Origin: CAWCQC01 sp963819905
GTDB taxonomy: Bacteria; Actinomycetota; Thermoleophilia; Gaiellales; Gaiellaceae
Assembly (NCBI GenBank): GCA_963819905.1
Contig: CAWFXP010000001.1
Span: 372,001-436,000 of the forward strand
Direction of reading: 5' to 3'
Length of the DNA stretch: 64,000 nucleotides
The notes under the pieces were generated by a model. The model was not told where the DNA came from. It did not search any database and saw nothing but the letters and a program-made list of their open reading frames with translations. The position numbers were made by a program, and so were the translations under genes. Shown one piece after another: positions 27,132 to 35,445 of the stretch (position 1 is its first letter; each line of letters begins with the position of its first letter).

Positions 27132-28051
27132 TCCTGAACGCGTCCGGGTGTCTCGACGCGCTCGTCGCGCCGGAGACCGCGCGGTTGCTGGACGCGTTCG
27201 TGACGAAGACGGTCACGCCGCTGCCGCGGGAGGGAAACCGCCCGGTGCGGATCGCCGAGTGCGAGGCGGGCATGCTGAACACGATCGGCCTCGCGAATCC
27301 CGGAATCGAGGCGTTCCAGCGAGAGGTGCTGCCCGGGCTCGCGGAGCTGGGGGTCCCACTCTGGGTCTCGGTGGGGGGCTTCTCGGCCGGGGACTACGCC
27401 GAGCTCTGCGCCCGCCTCGACGGCGAGCAGGCAATCGCCGCCGTCGAGCTGAACGTCTCCTGCCCGAACGTCGCTGCGCCGCACGAGAGCGCCTGGCAGA
27501 TCGTCGCCGCCGCTCGGGCCGCGACCACCAAGCCGCTGTACGCGAAGCTCTCGCCGGCCGTCCCCGACATCGTCGAGGTCGCCCGCGCCGCCGCCGCCGC
27601 GGGGGCCGACGGGCTCTCGCTCGTGAACACGATCAAGGGGCTCGCGCTCGACGAGCGGACGCTCCGGCCGCGGCTCTCGACCGCCGCGGGTGGCTACTCG
27701 GGGCCCGCGCTGAAGCCGATCGCCCTGGCCGCGGTCTACGCCTGCGCGGCCGCGCTCGACCTTCCGATCGTCGGCATGGGCGGGGTGCGCTCGGGCCGCG
27801 ACGCGCTCGAGCTGATCGCCGCCGGAGCGTCGGCGATCGCGCTCGGCACCGTGCTCTTCGCCGACCCGCAGGCGCCCGCCCGGATCCGCGACGAGCTCGC
27901 TGCAGAGGCCGCAGCGGCAGGTGTGGACAACCCGCTGGCGGCTCGCGGGATCGCGCATGGCAAGGGCGACTCGGGCGACGATTCGGATGTGGACAAGCGG
28001 GGGAGAACCCCTCTCGAAAAAGCCGCGATTAGCACGGAAATCGCGTCTTGA
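27128..28051 (+). CDS. pyrD: Dihydroorotate dehydrogenase, catalytic subunit (class 1B)
   Basis: A 307-residue FMN barrel enzyme that oxidises dihydroorotate to orotate, paired with PyrK. The catalytic Cys is in VELNVSCPN near residue 115; FMN-site motifs KLSP, SLVNTIKG and the phosphate-binding GMGGVRSGRDALELIAAGA follow. ATG at 27128 overlaps the pyrK stop. The last 35 residues (after DNPLAARG) are polar, low in complexity and not part of the barrel; they run into the mihF promoter. It is the last gene of the operon. No pyrF follows, although pyrF commonly precedes mihF in actinobacteria. Confidence 0.93.
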   Translation: MILNASGCLDALVAPETARLLDAFVTKTVTPLPREGNRPVRIAECEAGMLNTIGLANPGIEAFQREVLPGLAELGVPLWVSVGGFSAGDYAELCARLDGEQAIAAVELNVSCPNVAAPHESAWQIVAAARAATTKPLYAKLSPAVPDIVEVARAAAAAGADGLSLVNTIKGLALDERTLRPRLSTAAGGYSGPALKPIALAAVYACAAALDLPIVGMGGVRSGRDALELIAAGASAIALGTVLFADPQAPARIRDELAAEAAAAGVDNPLAARGIAHGKGDSGDDSDVDKRGRTPLEKAAISTEIAS

Positions 28052-28075
28052 AACCGGCTCGTACGCTGCTAGAAT
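28048..28075 (+). promoter_or_regulatory. mihF promoter
   Basis: TTGAAA (28048-28053), 16-base spacer, TAGAAT (28070-28075). It predicts transcription from about 28082, leaving only about three bases before the ATG at 28085. The -35 overlaps the pyrD stop codon, so mihF-gmk-rpoZ can be expressed independently of the pyr operon. Confidence 0.75.
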
Positions 28076-28084
28076 CCCCGCTCC

Positions 28085-28417
28085 ATGACGGCGACCTCCA
28101 AAGCGCAGAACCAGGCACCGACGAGGTCGCTCGACCAGCGGATGGAGGCGCTCAGGCGCGCCAATGACATACGCGTCAAGCGCGCCCAGCTGAAGCGGGA
28201 CCTGAAGAACGGCCGCGTCCAGGTCGAGGACATCCTTGCCGATCCGCCCGACTACGTCGGAACCGCGAAGGTCTTCGACATGCTGATGGCGGTGCCGAAG
28301 TTCGGCCGCGTCAAGGCGGCTCGCTTCCTCAACCAGTGCCGGATCAGCCAGTCGAAGACGGTCGCAGGCCTGTCCGAGCGCCAGCGCGACGAGCTGGTGG
28401 CCCTCTTTCGCCACTGA
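28085..28417 (+). CDS. mihF: Integration host factor, actinobacterial type (mIHF)
   Basis: A 110-residue nucleoid protein of the mycobacterial/streptomycete IHF type, unrelated to enteric IHF. A long basic N-terminal helix (LDQRMEALRRANDIRVKRAQLKRDLK) is followed by a helix-two-turns-helix DNA-binding part (VQVEDILADPPDYVGTAKV, then AVPKFGRVKAARFLNQCRI). Its place directly before gmk and rpoZ is conserved across actinobacteria. It bends or stiffens DNA and affects replication and gene expression. It has its own promoter with almost no leader. Confidence 0.93.
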   Translation: MTATSKAQNQAPTRSLDQRMEALRRANDIRVKRAQLKRDLKNGRVQVEDILADPPDYVGTAKVFDMLMAVPKFGRVKAARFLNQCRISQSKTVAGLSERQRDELVALFRH

Positions 28418-29028
28418 GGGACGAGCTGCTGCCGGGCCCGAAGCTCTTCGTCGTAACCGGGCCGTCGGGCGCGGGCAAGGGAACGCTCATCCGCGAGCTG
28501 CTGGCGCAGCGCCCCGACCTCGAGGTCGCAATCTCCGCCACCACGCGTCCCCGCCGGCCGGGTGAGGAGGAGGGACGCGAGTACTACTTCCTCGACGAGC
28601 AGACCTTCCTCGCCCGCCGCGCGGCCGGCGAGTTCCTCGAGGACGTCGCCTACGTGTCGGGCCAGCGCTACGGCACGCTGAACGACGAGGTCGACAGGAT
28701 CCAGGCGGACGGCAGGAGCTGCGTGCTCGAGCTCGAGACCGAGGGCGCGCGCAACGTCGAGCGGCTTCGTCCCGACGCGGTCTCGATCTTCATCCAGGCC
28801 CCCGACTTCGGTGAGCTGGAGCGGCGGCTGCGAGAGCGTGCCACCGAGAGCGCAGGCGAGATCGGCGAGCGCCTCGAGCTCGCCAAGCGGCAGATGCGCG
28901 AGGCCGACGACTTCGACTACGTCGTCACGAACGACGACGTCGAGCGCGCGGTCGCGCAGCTCGTCGAGCTGGTCGAGCTGGAGGTTTGCAGCGGCGCCCG
29001 CCGGCTCCGGCCGAGCGTGCGCCGCTGA
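28414..29028 (+). CDS. gmk: Guanylate kinase
   Basis: A 204-residue kinase that makes GDP from GMP and ATP. The P-loop is TGPSGAGKGTL near residue 18, followed by SATTRPRRPGEEEGREYYF with the GMP-binding Arg and Tyr residues, and LETEGARNV. The start is unclear: no ATG, GTG or TTG lies between the mihF stop and the P-loop. CTG at 28414 overlaps the mihF stop as CTGA and gives the normal length; GTG at 28336, within mihF, would add 26 unusual residues. I list the CTG. Co-translation with mihF is likely. Confidence 0.92.
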   Translation: MRDELLPGPKLFVVTGPSGAGKGTLIRELLAQRPDLEVAISATTRPRRPGEEEGREYYFLDEQTFLARRAAGEFLEDVAYVSGQRYGTLNDEVDRIQADGRSCVLELETEGARNVERLRPDAVSIFIQAPDFGELERRLRERATESAGEIGERLELAKRQMREADDFDYVVTNDDVERAVAQLVELVELEVCSGARRLRPSVRR

Positions 29029-29073
29029 GGTCGCTCGAAGGCGACTCGGGGCGGCAGGTACACTTCTGCGGCG

Positions 29074-29310
29074 ATGATCAACCCACGGATCGACACGATG
29101 CTCGAGAAGGTCGAGCCGCATTCCCGCTACACGCTCGTGATCGCGAGCGCCAAGCGGGCGCGGCAGATCAACAACTACCACCACCAGCTCGGTGAGGGGA
29201 CGTTCGACGACTTCCCGCCGCCGCTCGTCGAGTCGCGGTCGAAGAACTACCTGACGATCGCGCTCGAGGAGATCGCGCAGGGGAAGATCGTCACCGAGAC
29301 CCCGTCCTAG
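29074..29310 (+). CDS. rpoZ: RNA polymerase omega subunit
   Basis: A 78-residue omega subunit that helps assemble beta-prime. It starts INPRIDTMLEKVEPHSRYTL, then IASAKRARQINNYHHQLGEG, and ends KNYLTIALEEIAQGKI, the pattern of actinobacterial RpoZ. TACACT at 29059-29064 ends 10 bases before the ATG, so a second promoter may lie here, though no good -35 is seen. Gene order gmk-rpoZ-coaBC is conserved in actinobacteria. Confidence 0.93.
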   Translation: MINPRIDTMLEKVEPHSRYTLVIASAKRARQINNYHHQLGEGTFDDFPPPLVESRSKNYLTIALEEIAQGKIVTETPS

Positions 29311-29353
29311 GTCGGCCGCACGGTCAAGCCGGGATCCCCGGCGCCTCTCGATC

Positions 29354-30511
29354 ATGGCCCGCGTCATCCTCGGCGTCACCGGTGGAATAGCGGCCTACAA
29401 GGCCTGCGAGCTCTGCCGCCTGCTCGTCAAGGCGGGCCACTCCGTGACACCGGTGCTGACACCCGGGGCCGAGCGCTTCGTGACGACGGAGACCTTCGAG
29501 GCGCTGGCCCGTCGCCCCGCCCCACGCGAGCTCTACCCGCACCTCGCCGCGGCCGACTTGCTCGTCGTGGCGCCGCTCTCGGCGAACACGCTGGCGAAGC
29601 TCGCGACCGGCCTCGCCGACAACGTCCTGACGCAGCTCGCCCTCGCGTTCCGCGGCCCCGTGCTGGTCGCGCCGGCGATGAACGCACGGATGTGGGAGCA
29701 CGAGGCCACACGCGCGAACGTCGAGACGCTTCGCGCCCGCGGGGTCGACGTGATCGGGCCCGAGGACGGGGAGCTGGCCGAGGGCGAGACCGGAACCGGC
29801 CGGATGAGCGAGCCCGAGGCGGTGCTCGCCCGCTGCCGCGAGCTCCTCGGCGAGAGCGAGGATCTGGCGGGGCGGAAGGTGGTGGTCACGGCGGGCGGAA
29901 CGCGTGAGCCGCTCGACTCGGTGCGCTATCTCGGGAACCGCTCGAGCGGACGCATGGGCGTCGCGCTCGCCCGCGAAGCGAGGCGGCGCGGAGCGGACGT
30001 CACCCTGATCGCCTCGAACCTGGCCGTGCCCGCGCCGGAGAGCGTCGAGGTGGTCGAGGCGCCGACCGCAGCCGACCTGGCCCGGGAGACCCTCGGCCGG
30101 GCGGATGCCGACGTCGTCGTCATGGCGGCCGCTGTTGCCGACTACCGGCCGGCCGAGCCGCTCGCAGCGAAGCGGAAGAAGGACCGCGGGGCCTGGGACC
30201 TGACCCTCGAGCCGACGGAGGACGTGCTCGCCGAGCTCGGCCGCCGCCGCCTCGACGGGCAGGTGCTGGTCGGCTTCGCGGCCGACGAGGGGGAGGCGGG
30301 CCTCGAGGCCGCCCGCGCCAAGCGGGCGCGCAAGGCCGTGAACCTCTTGGTCTTCAACGACGTATCCCGTTCCGACATCGGTTTCGACTCCGACTGGAAC
30401 GAGGTGACGTTGATCCGCGCAGACGGTGAGCAGCAGGTCGGCCGGCGGAGCAAAGACGAGTGCGCCGTCGCTATCCTCGACGAGGTGGCGGCGCTCCTGA
30501 GAGGAGATTGA
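29354..30511 (+). CDS. coaBC: Bifunctional phosphopantothenoylcysteine decarboxylase/synthase
   Basis: A 385-residue coenzyme A enzyme. CoaC half (1-175): flavin-site VTGGIAAYKACELCRLL, VVAPLSANTLAKLATGLADN and PAMNARMWEH. CoaB half (from about 178): VVVTAGGTREPLDSVRYLGN, SSGRMGVALA, AAAVADYRP and NDVSRSDIGF. The flap segment near residue 143, which in E. coli contains the catalytic Cys (ACGDIGPGRM), reads AEGETGTGRM with no Cys. The enzyme couples CTP-driven addition of Cys to phosphopantothenate with decarboxylation. ATG start at 29354. It abuts the MoxR gene directly (TGA then ATG). Confidence 0.92.
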   Translation: MARVILGVTGGIAAYKACELCRLLVKAGHSVTPVLTPGAERFVTTETFEALARRPAPRELYPHLAAADLLVVAPLSANTLAKLATGLADNVLTQLALAFRGPVLVAPAMNARMWEHEATRANVETLRARGVDVIGPEDGELAEGETGTGRMSEPEAVLARCRELLGESEDLAGRKVVVTAGGTREPLDSVRYLGNRSSGRMGVALAREARRRGADVTLIASNLAVPAPESVEVVEAPTAADLARETLGRADADVVVMAAAVADYRPAEPLAAKRKKDRGAWDLTLEPTEDVLAELGRRRLDGQVLVGFAADEGEAGLEAARAKRARKAVNLLVFNDVSRSDIGFDSDWNEVTLIRADGEQQVGRRSKDECAVAILDEVAALLRGD

Positions 30512-31498
30512 ATGGACGAGCAGGTCGCGCAGGCCGTTGAGCGCAGCGCTCCCGCTGCGCCGGCGTCGCGGGCGGCGGGGGTCTCCCAGCGGGTGGTCGA
30601 GAACCTGAGGCGCGTGATTCACGCGCCGGACGAGCCGCTCGAGCTCGCGGTGCTCTGCCTCCTCTCCGAGGGGCATCTGATCATCGAGGACTTCCCCGGC
30701 GTGGGAAAGACGACGCTTGCGAAGGCGATCGCCCGCTCGGTCGGCTGTGCGTTCTCGCGCTGCCAGTTCACGCCCGATCTCCTGCCGTCCGACGTCACCG
30801 GCGTCAACGTCTTCAACCAGCGCTCGAACGAGTTCGAGTTCCGCCCGGGCCCGGTGTTCACGAACCTCCTGCTCGTGGACGAGATCAACCGCGCGTCGCC
30901 GAAGACGCAGGCGGCGCTCCTCGAGTGCATGCAGGAGCACCAGGTCACGGTCGACGGGATCTCGTACCCGCTCGAACGGCCGTTCATGGTCATGGCGACG
31001 CAGAACCCGATCGAGTACGAGGGCACCTATCCGCTGCCCGAGGCGGAGCTCGACCGTTTCACCATGCGGATCACGATCGGGTATCCGCCGCTGAACGACG
31101 AGGCGAAGATGCTGGCGCAGCAGACCACCGAGCAGCCGCTCGACTCGCTGGCCCCGGTCGCCAGCGAGGAGGACGTGCTCGGCGCGACCGAGGATGCGAA
31201 GCAGATCTACGTCGAGGAGAGCCTGAACCGCTATGTCGTCACGGTGCTCCGCCAGACCCGCGCGGACGGCCGGCTCTACCTCGGGGCGAGCCCGCGCGCC
31301 GGGATCGCCCTGCTGCGGGTCTCGAAGGCGCGGGCGCTGTCCGCAGGGCGTGACTACGTCGCTCCGGAGGACGTGAAGGTCGTCGCGCCCGCAGTCCTCG
31401 CCCATCGCCTGATCCTCGCTCCCGAGGCCCGATCCTCCGGGCTCGACGCGACGGCGATCGTCGAGGACATCATCGAGCGCACGCCGGTTCCGGTCTAG
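30512..31498 (+). CDS. MoxR family AAA+ ATPase
   Basis: A 328-residue AAA+ chaperone-like ATPase of the MoxR (MRP) group. Walker A DFPGVGKTTLAKAIA near residue 65, Walker B LLLVDEINRASPKTQAALLECM near 128 and the sensor region MATQNPIEYEGTYPLPEAELDRF are complete. MoxR proteins help mature secreted or membrane protein complexes, often with VWA or DUF58 partners. Here it heads a three-gene unit with DUF58 and transglutaminase genes. A GAGGAG site lies just before the ATG, within the end of coaBC. Confidence 0.93.
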   Translation: MDEQVAQAVERSAPAAPASRAAGVSQRVVENLRRVIHAPDEPLELAVLCLLSEGHLIIEDFPGVGKTTLAKAIARSVGCAFSRCQFTPDLLPSDVTGVNVFNQRSNEFEFRPGPVFTNLLLVDEINRASPKTQAALLECMQEHQVTVDGISYPLERPFMVMATQNPIEYEGTYPLPEAELDRFTMRITIGYPPLNDEAKMLAQQTTEQPLDSLAPVASEEDVLGATEDAKQIYVEESLNRYVVTVLRQTRADGRLYLGASPRAGIALLRVSKARALSAGRDYVAPEDVKVVAPAVLAHRLILAPEARSSGLDATAIVEDIIERTPVPV

Positions 31499-31509
31499 GA
31501 CGACTCGCG

Positions 31510-32745
31510 GTGCTGACCGACCGCGGACGGTACGCCCTCGCGCTCGGCGGCGTCACGTACCTGGCCGGCTGGGCGTTCGGCTCCGATGCGCTCTACCCGG
31601 TGGCGGTCGGGCTCGTGCTCGTCGTCGTCGGGGCGGCGCTCTGGGTCAGGCTACTCGCCAAGCCCGTGCGCCTTCGCCGCTCGATTCGAGGCGGAAACCA
31701 CGTCGCCGGCGACGACGTGCCGGTCTCGATCGAGCTCAACTGCGAGGGCCGGGTCGTTCCCCGCCACCTGCACGTGACCGAGCGCGTCGCGGATCTCGGC
31801 AGCCGCGAGGTCGAGCTCGTCAGGCGGTCAGGAATGCGCCTGCGCGGCGACTACGTCATCGAGCGCGTGCCACGCGGGCGCTATCCGTTCCTCGCGGCCG
31901 AGATCGCGATCGAGGATCCCTTCTCGCTCGAGCGAAAGGAGATCGAGCTGGAGGCTCCCGGCGCACTGCTCGTCTATCCGCGCCTGGTGGAGCTCGACAC
32001 GCTCTTCTCGGAGTCGGGCTCGCGCGTGCAGGAGGGGCGGCGGCTCCTCATGCGCCGGCCGAGCGGCTTCGACCTCCACAGCGTTCGCGAGTACGTGGAG
32101 GGCGAGTCCCTCCGCCGCGTCCACTGGCCGACGACGGCCAAGCGGGGGCGCCTGATGGTGAAGGATCTCGAGGACTCGCCGCGCGACGAGGCGCTCGTCG
32201 TCCTCGACGGCGACGCGGCGCATGTGGTCGGCGAAGGAGCCGCCTCGAGCTTCGAGGCGGCCGTGTCGTCTGCCGGCTCGATCCTGCGGGCGCACGCCGG
32301 CCGCGGCCGGCGTGCCGCGCTCCTCGTCAACGCTCTCGTGCCCCGCTACCAGCCGGTGCACGCTCTCGACGGCGACTGGGAGCTCGCGCTCGAGCTGCTC
32401 GCGTCGGCCCAGCCCAACGGCAAGAACGGCGTCGCGGCCATGCTGGTCGACGGCGCCGGCGCGCCGTCGAAGGCGCTCGAGCTCTGCGTCGTGACCTCCG
32501 GGCTCTCGCCGCGCCTCACGGAGAGGCTCCTGCAGCGCTCGGTCACCCGGCGAGGCACGTCGGTCGTGTACGTCGATGCCGGGAGCTTCGGGCTCCCTCC
32601 ACCGGCGAGCCTCCCCGCCGATGCGAAGGTACAGCTCGCCCGGCTCGACCATGCAGGCATCGCGGTGACCGTCGTCCGCCGCGGCGACGACCTGTCGAGC
32701 CGCCTGAGCGCAGGCTTCGCGCCACGGGAGGCGGCAGTTGGGTAG
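31510..32745 (+). CDS. DUF58 domain protein
   Basis: A 411-residue membrane-linked protein. Residues about 7-45 form two membrane helices (YALALGGVTYLAGWAFGS and YPVAVGLVLVVVGAALWV). The DUF58 signature REYVEGESLRRVHWPTTAKRG lies near residue 200, followed by a VWA-like region (DEALVVLDGDAAHVVG). Genes with MoxR-DUF58-transglutaminase order are widespread and thought to act together on the cell envelope, but no reaction is established. GTG start, 11 bases after moxR. It overlaps the next gene by 8 bases. Confidence 0.9.
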   Translation: MLTDRGRYALALGGVTYLAGWAFGSDALYPVAVGLVLVVVGAALWVRLLAKPVRLRRSIRGGNHVAGDDVPVSIELNCEGRVVPRHLHVTERVADLGSREVELVRRSGMRLRGDYVIERVPRGRYPFLAAEIAIEDPFSLERKEIELEAPGALLVYPRLVELDTLFSESGSRVQEGRRLLMRRPSGFDLHSVREYVEGESLRRVHWPTTAKRGRLMVKDLEDSPRDEALVVLDGDAAHVVGEGAASSFEAAVSSAGSILRAHAGRGRRAALLVNALVPRYQPVHALDGDWELALELLASAQPNGKNGVAAMLVDGAGAPSKALELCVVTSGLSPRLTERLLQRSVTRRGTSVVYVDAGSFGLPPPASLPADAKVQLARLDHAGIAVTVVRRGDDLSSRLSAGFAPREAAVG

Positions 32746-35017
32746 GGCGGTCGTCCTGATCGCCGTCTCGGCGGTGCTCGTCTCCTTCGCGTGGCTCGAG
32801 CTCGAGGATCCGGCCGCTGCCTGGGGCGACGTCGGGAAGATCCTCGGCCTGGCCGTTCTCCCCGCGATCCTCACGGCGATCACGAGACGGTGGTGGATCG
32901 GAGTGATCGCCCTGCTCGTGTGCGCGTTGCCCGCCGCGAGCATCGCGTTCGAGGTGCCCGTCACCGACATGCGCCGGGGCGAGCGCGACTTCTTCGGCCC
33001 CGTCTTCACCCAGATCGGGAACGGCTTCCAGGATCTCTGGGAGACCGACGCGCCGTTCAGGCCCGACCGCCACCTCGAGCTCGCCGGCCTGATGCTCCTG
33101 TCGATCTACCTCCTCGTGGGCTCGATCGCGCTCCTCGTCACGCGCGCGCGCCTCCTCGCAGCCGGGATCGTGCTCCTCGTCGGCGTCGGGGTGCCGGTGA
33201 CGATCTCGGCGAGCTACTCAATCGGCAGTCCGCTGAGAACCGGCGCGCTGATGCTGGCCGCGCTGCTCTTCCTCCTCTACGTGACGGCAACTTCTCGCGG
33301 GCCGCTCCGGGGGCTCGCGCCGGCGCTCGTCCTCGGGCTCGTCGTCGTGCTGGCCGCCGTCGGGGCGTCGACGTCGAGCGCCGTCTCGAAGGGCGCGTTC
33401 CTCTCCTGGAAGCGCTGGGACCTCTACGACCGGCCGAAGGACCCGGTCGGCGTCCGCTATGTCTGGAGCTCGAACTACCAGGGCATCACGTTCCCAAAGA
33501 AGGAGACGATCGTCCTCCGGGTGAAGGCGCAGAAGGACGCGGTCTACTGGCGCGCGACGACGCTCGACGAGTACACGGGCGTCGGCTGGCGGGAGCGGGT
33601 GGACCTGGCCCCGGCCACGCAGAGCGCCGAGATCGACGAGGCGCTCCAGGACCCGACGCTGCCCGCCGCGGCCCGCCAGGCCCGGAACTGGACGAGGCAG
33701 CAGGTGACGGTCGTCGCTCTCTCGGACACGCACCTGGTCGCTGCCGCCGCACCGATCCGCTGGCGGGCGCAGAGCCAGGGGATCCTCCAGTACGCGAGCA
33801 ACGGCGTCGTCGTCGCGCCCGGCGGGCTCCGGCTCGGCCAGGGCTACACCGTGTGGAGCTACACGCCGGAGGTGAAGCCGGACGAGCTCGCCGAGGTCGA
33901 GCCCGACTACCCGGCCGAGATCGCCGACTCCTTCGAGGTCGTCCCCGACGTCGCCTTTCCCGCCTTCGGTACGAGGGGACGGGACGAGGCGGTCGAGCAG
34001 CTGTTCGCGCAACGCGCCGACGACGCCCTGCTCGCCGAGTACGAGCCGTTGTACCGCAAGGCGAAGGAGGTCGTCGGCAAGGCGAAGAGCCCGTACATCG
34101 CCGCGGCGACGCTCGAGACGTGGCTGCGCAACCAGGGCGGTTTCGTCTACGAGGAGAAGCCCGAGCAACCCGTCGACGCGACGCCGCCCCTCGTCGACTT
34201 CGCGCTGCGGACGAAGGAGGGCTACTGCCAGCAGTTCGCCGGGACGATGGCCGTGATGCTGCGCCTGCTCGGGATCCCGGCACGGGTCGCCGTCGGCTTC
34301 ACGAGCGGCGAGTACGACGATCGCCGCAACGAGTGGGTCGTGACCGACCACGCGGCCCACGCCTGGGTCGAGGTGTACTTCCCGGGCTACGGCTGGCTGT
34401 CGTTCGACCCGACCCCTGGCCGCGGGAATCTGGGCGGCGCCTACTCGACGTCGTCGCGGGACTTCCCCCAGGGCGGCCCGACCGCGCTCGGCGTCGCGCC
34501 CGAGGCGCTGTCGGCGATCCTCCGCCAGCGGCTCGCGGCGGGCCGCGGCTCCGAGGGCCTCGCCGACGAGCTGACCGGGGCAGTCCCCGGAGAGGAGGGA
34601 GGAGGAGGCATCGGCATCGCCGGGCTGGTCTTCATCCTCCTCGGCGGGATCCTCGTGCTCCTGTTCGTGGCCAAGGCGTTGCGCCGGCGGCTGCGGTTCG
34701 TGTCGCGGGATCCGCGGAAGGTCGCCTCCGCCTGCCGTCGCGATCTCATCGCGTTCCTGCTCGACCAGCGGATCGGGTTTCCGGAGAGCGCGACGCTCGA
34801 CGAGCTCGGCGCGTACCTCGAGCGGCACTACAACGTGAATGCGACGCCGTTCGTGCGCTCGGTCAACGAGGCGCGCTTCGGGGCCCCGCAGCGGGCGTCC
34901 GGTGCGGCCGTCAGGGCCCGGCGGGAGCTGAAGGAGCTTGAGCGTCAGCTCCGGCGCCGGCTGAGCGCCTCGGCCCGCGCCCGCGGCGCCCTCAGCCTCC
35001 GCTCGCTCACCGTCTGA
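32738..35017 (+). CDS. TgpA-like membrane transglutaminase-domain protein
   Basis: A 759-residue protein. About six hydrophobic helices lie in residues 1-220, and an extracytoplasmic transglutaminase/protease-fold domain covers about 420-580 with the triad Cys ~496 (EGYCQQFAGTMA), His ~541 (DHAAHAWVEVYFPG) and Asp ~557 (SFDPTPG). One more helix (GIAGLVFILLGGILVLLFVA) and a cytoplasmic, basic C-terminal tail follow. It resembles TgpA/DUF3488 proteins encoded with MoxR and DUF58. It may cross-link or cleave envelope proteins or peptides. The start is TTG at 32738, since the first helix follows at once. Confidence 0.9.
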   Translation: MGRAVVLIAVSAVLVSFAWLELEDPAAAWGDVGKILGLAVLPAILTAITRRWWIGVIALLVCALPAASIAFEVPVTDMRRGERDFFGPVFTQIGNGFQDLWETDAPFRPDRHLELAGLMLLSIYLLVGSIALLVTRARLLAAGIVLLVGVGVPVTISASYSIGSPLRTGALMLAALLFLLYVTATSRGPLRGLAPALVLGLVVVLAAVGASTSSAVSKGAFLSWKRWDLYDRPKDPVGVRYVWSSNYQGITFPKKETIVLRVKAQKDAVYWRATTLDEYTGVGWRERVDLAPATQSAEIDEALQDPTLPAAARQARNWTRQQVTVVALSDTHLVAAAAPIRWRAQSQGILQYASNGVVVAPGGLRLGQGYTVWSYTPEVKPDELAEVEPDYPAEIADSFEVVPDVAFPAFGTRGRDEAVEQLFAQRADDALLAEYEPLYRKAKEVVGKAKSPYIAAATLETWLRNQGGFVYEEKPEQPVDATPPLVDFALRTKEGYCQQFAGTMAVMLRLLGIPARVAVGFTSGEYDDRRNEWVVTDHAAHAWVEVYFPGYGWLSFDPTPGRGNLGGAYSTSSRDFPQGGPTALGVAPEALSAILRQRLAAGRGSEGLADELTGAVPGEEGGGGIGIAGLVFILLGGILVLLFVAKALRRRLRFVSRDPRKVASACRRDLIAFLLDQRIGFPESATLDELGAYLERHYNVNATPFVRSVNEARFGAPQRASGAAVRARRELKELERQLRRRLSASARARGALSLRSLTV

Positions 35018-35082
35018 CTCCCGAGGAGCACTGACCGACGTGCGCCTCGGGCGGGAGCGCGCTTGGCATCATTGACGAGACG

Positions 35083-35445
35083 ATGAGCGAGACGTACGAG
35101 CTCTACCAGCAGGGCCGAAGCCATCTGGCCGCCGGCCGGGCGGCCCAGGCGACCGTCGCGCTCGAGAAGGCGAAGCGCCGGGAGCCTGGCAAGGCGTCGA
35201 TCCGCGAGGCGCTCGGGATCGCGTACTTCCGCATCCACCGCTTCAGCGAAGCCGAGCGGGAGTTCCGGGCGGCGATCGAGATCTCCCCCGTCGACGACTA
35301 CGCGCACTTCGCGCTGGGGCGCTGCCTCGAGAAGCAGGGGAAGCCCGGCGAGGCGGCCGGCCACTACCGCCTCGCGCATTGCCTGCGCCCCCAGCGGGAG
35401 GACTACGAGGTCGCCCTCCGCTCGCTCGTCGGGGAACGCTCGTGA
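35083..35445 (+). CDS. TPR repeat protein
   Basis: A 120-residue protein made of about three tetratricopeptide repeats: YQQGRSHLAAGRAAQATVAL, REALGIAYFRIHRFSEAERE and YAHFALGRCLEKQGKPGEAA. There is no signal peptide or membrane segment, so it is a cytoplasmic scaffold; partners are unknown. It shares GTGA with the enolase-like gene downstream, so the two are translated together. Confidence 0.82.
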   Translation: MSETYELYQQGRSHLAAGRAAQATVALEKAKRREPGKASIREALGIAYFRIHRFSEAEREFRAAIEISPVDDYAHFALGRCLEKQGKPGEAAGHYRLAHCLRPQREDYEVALRSLVGERS

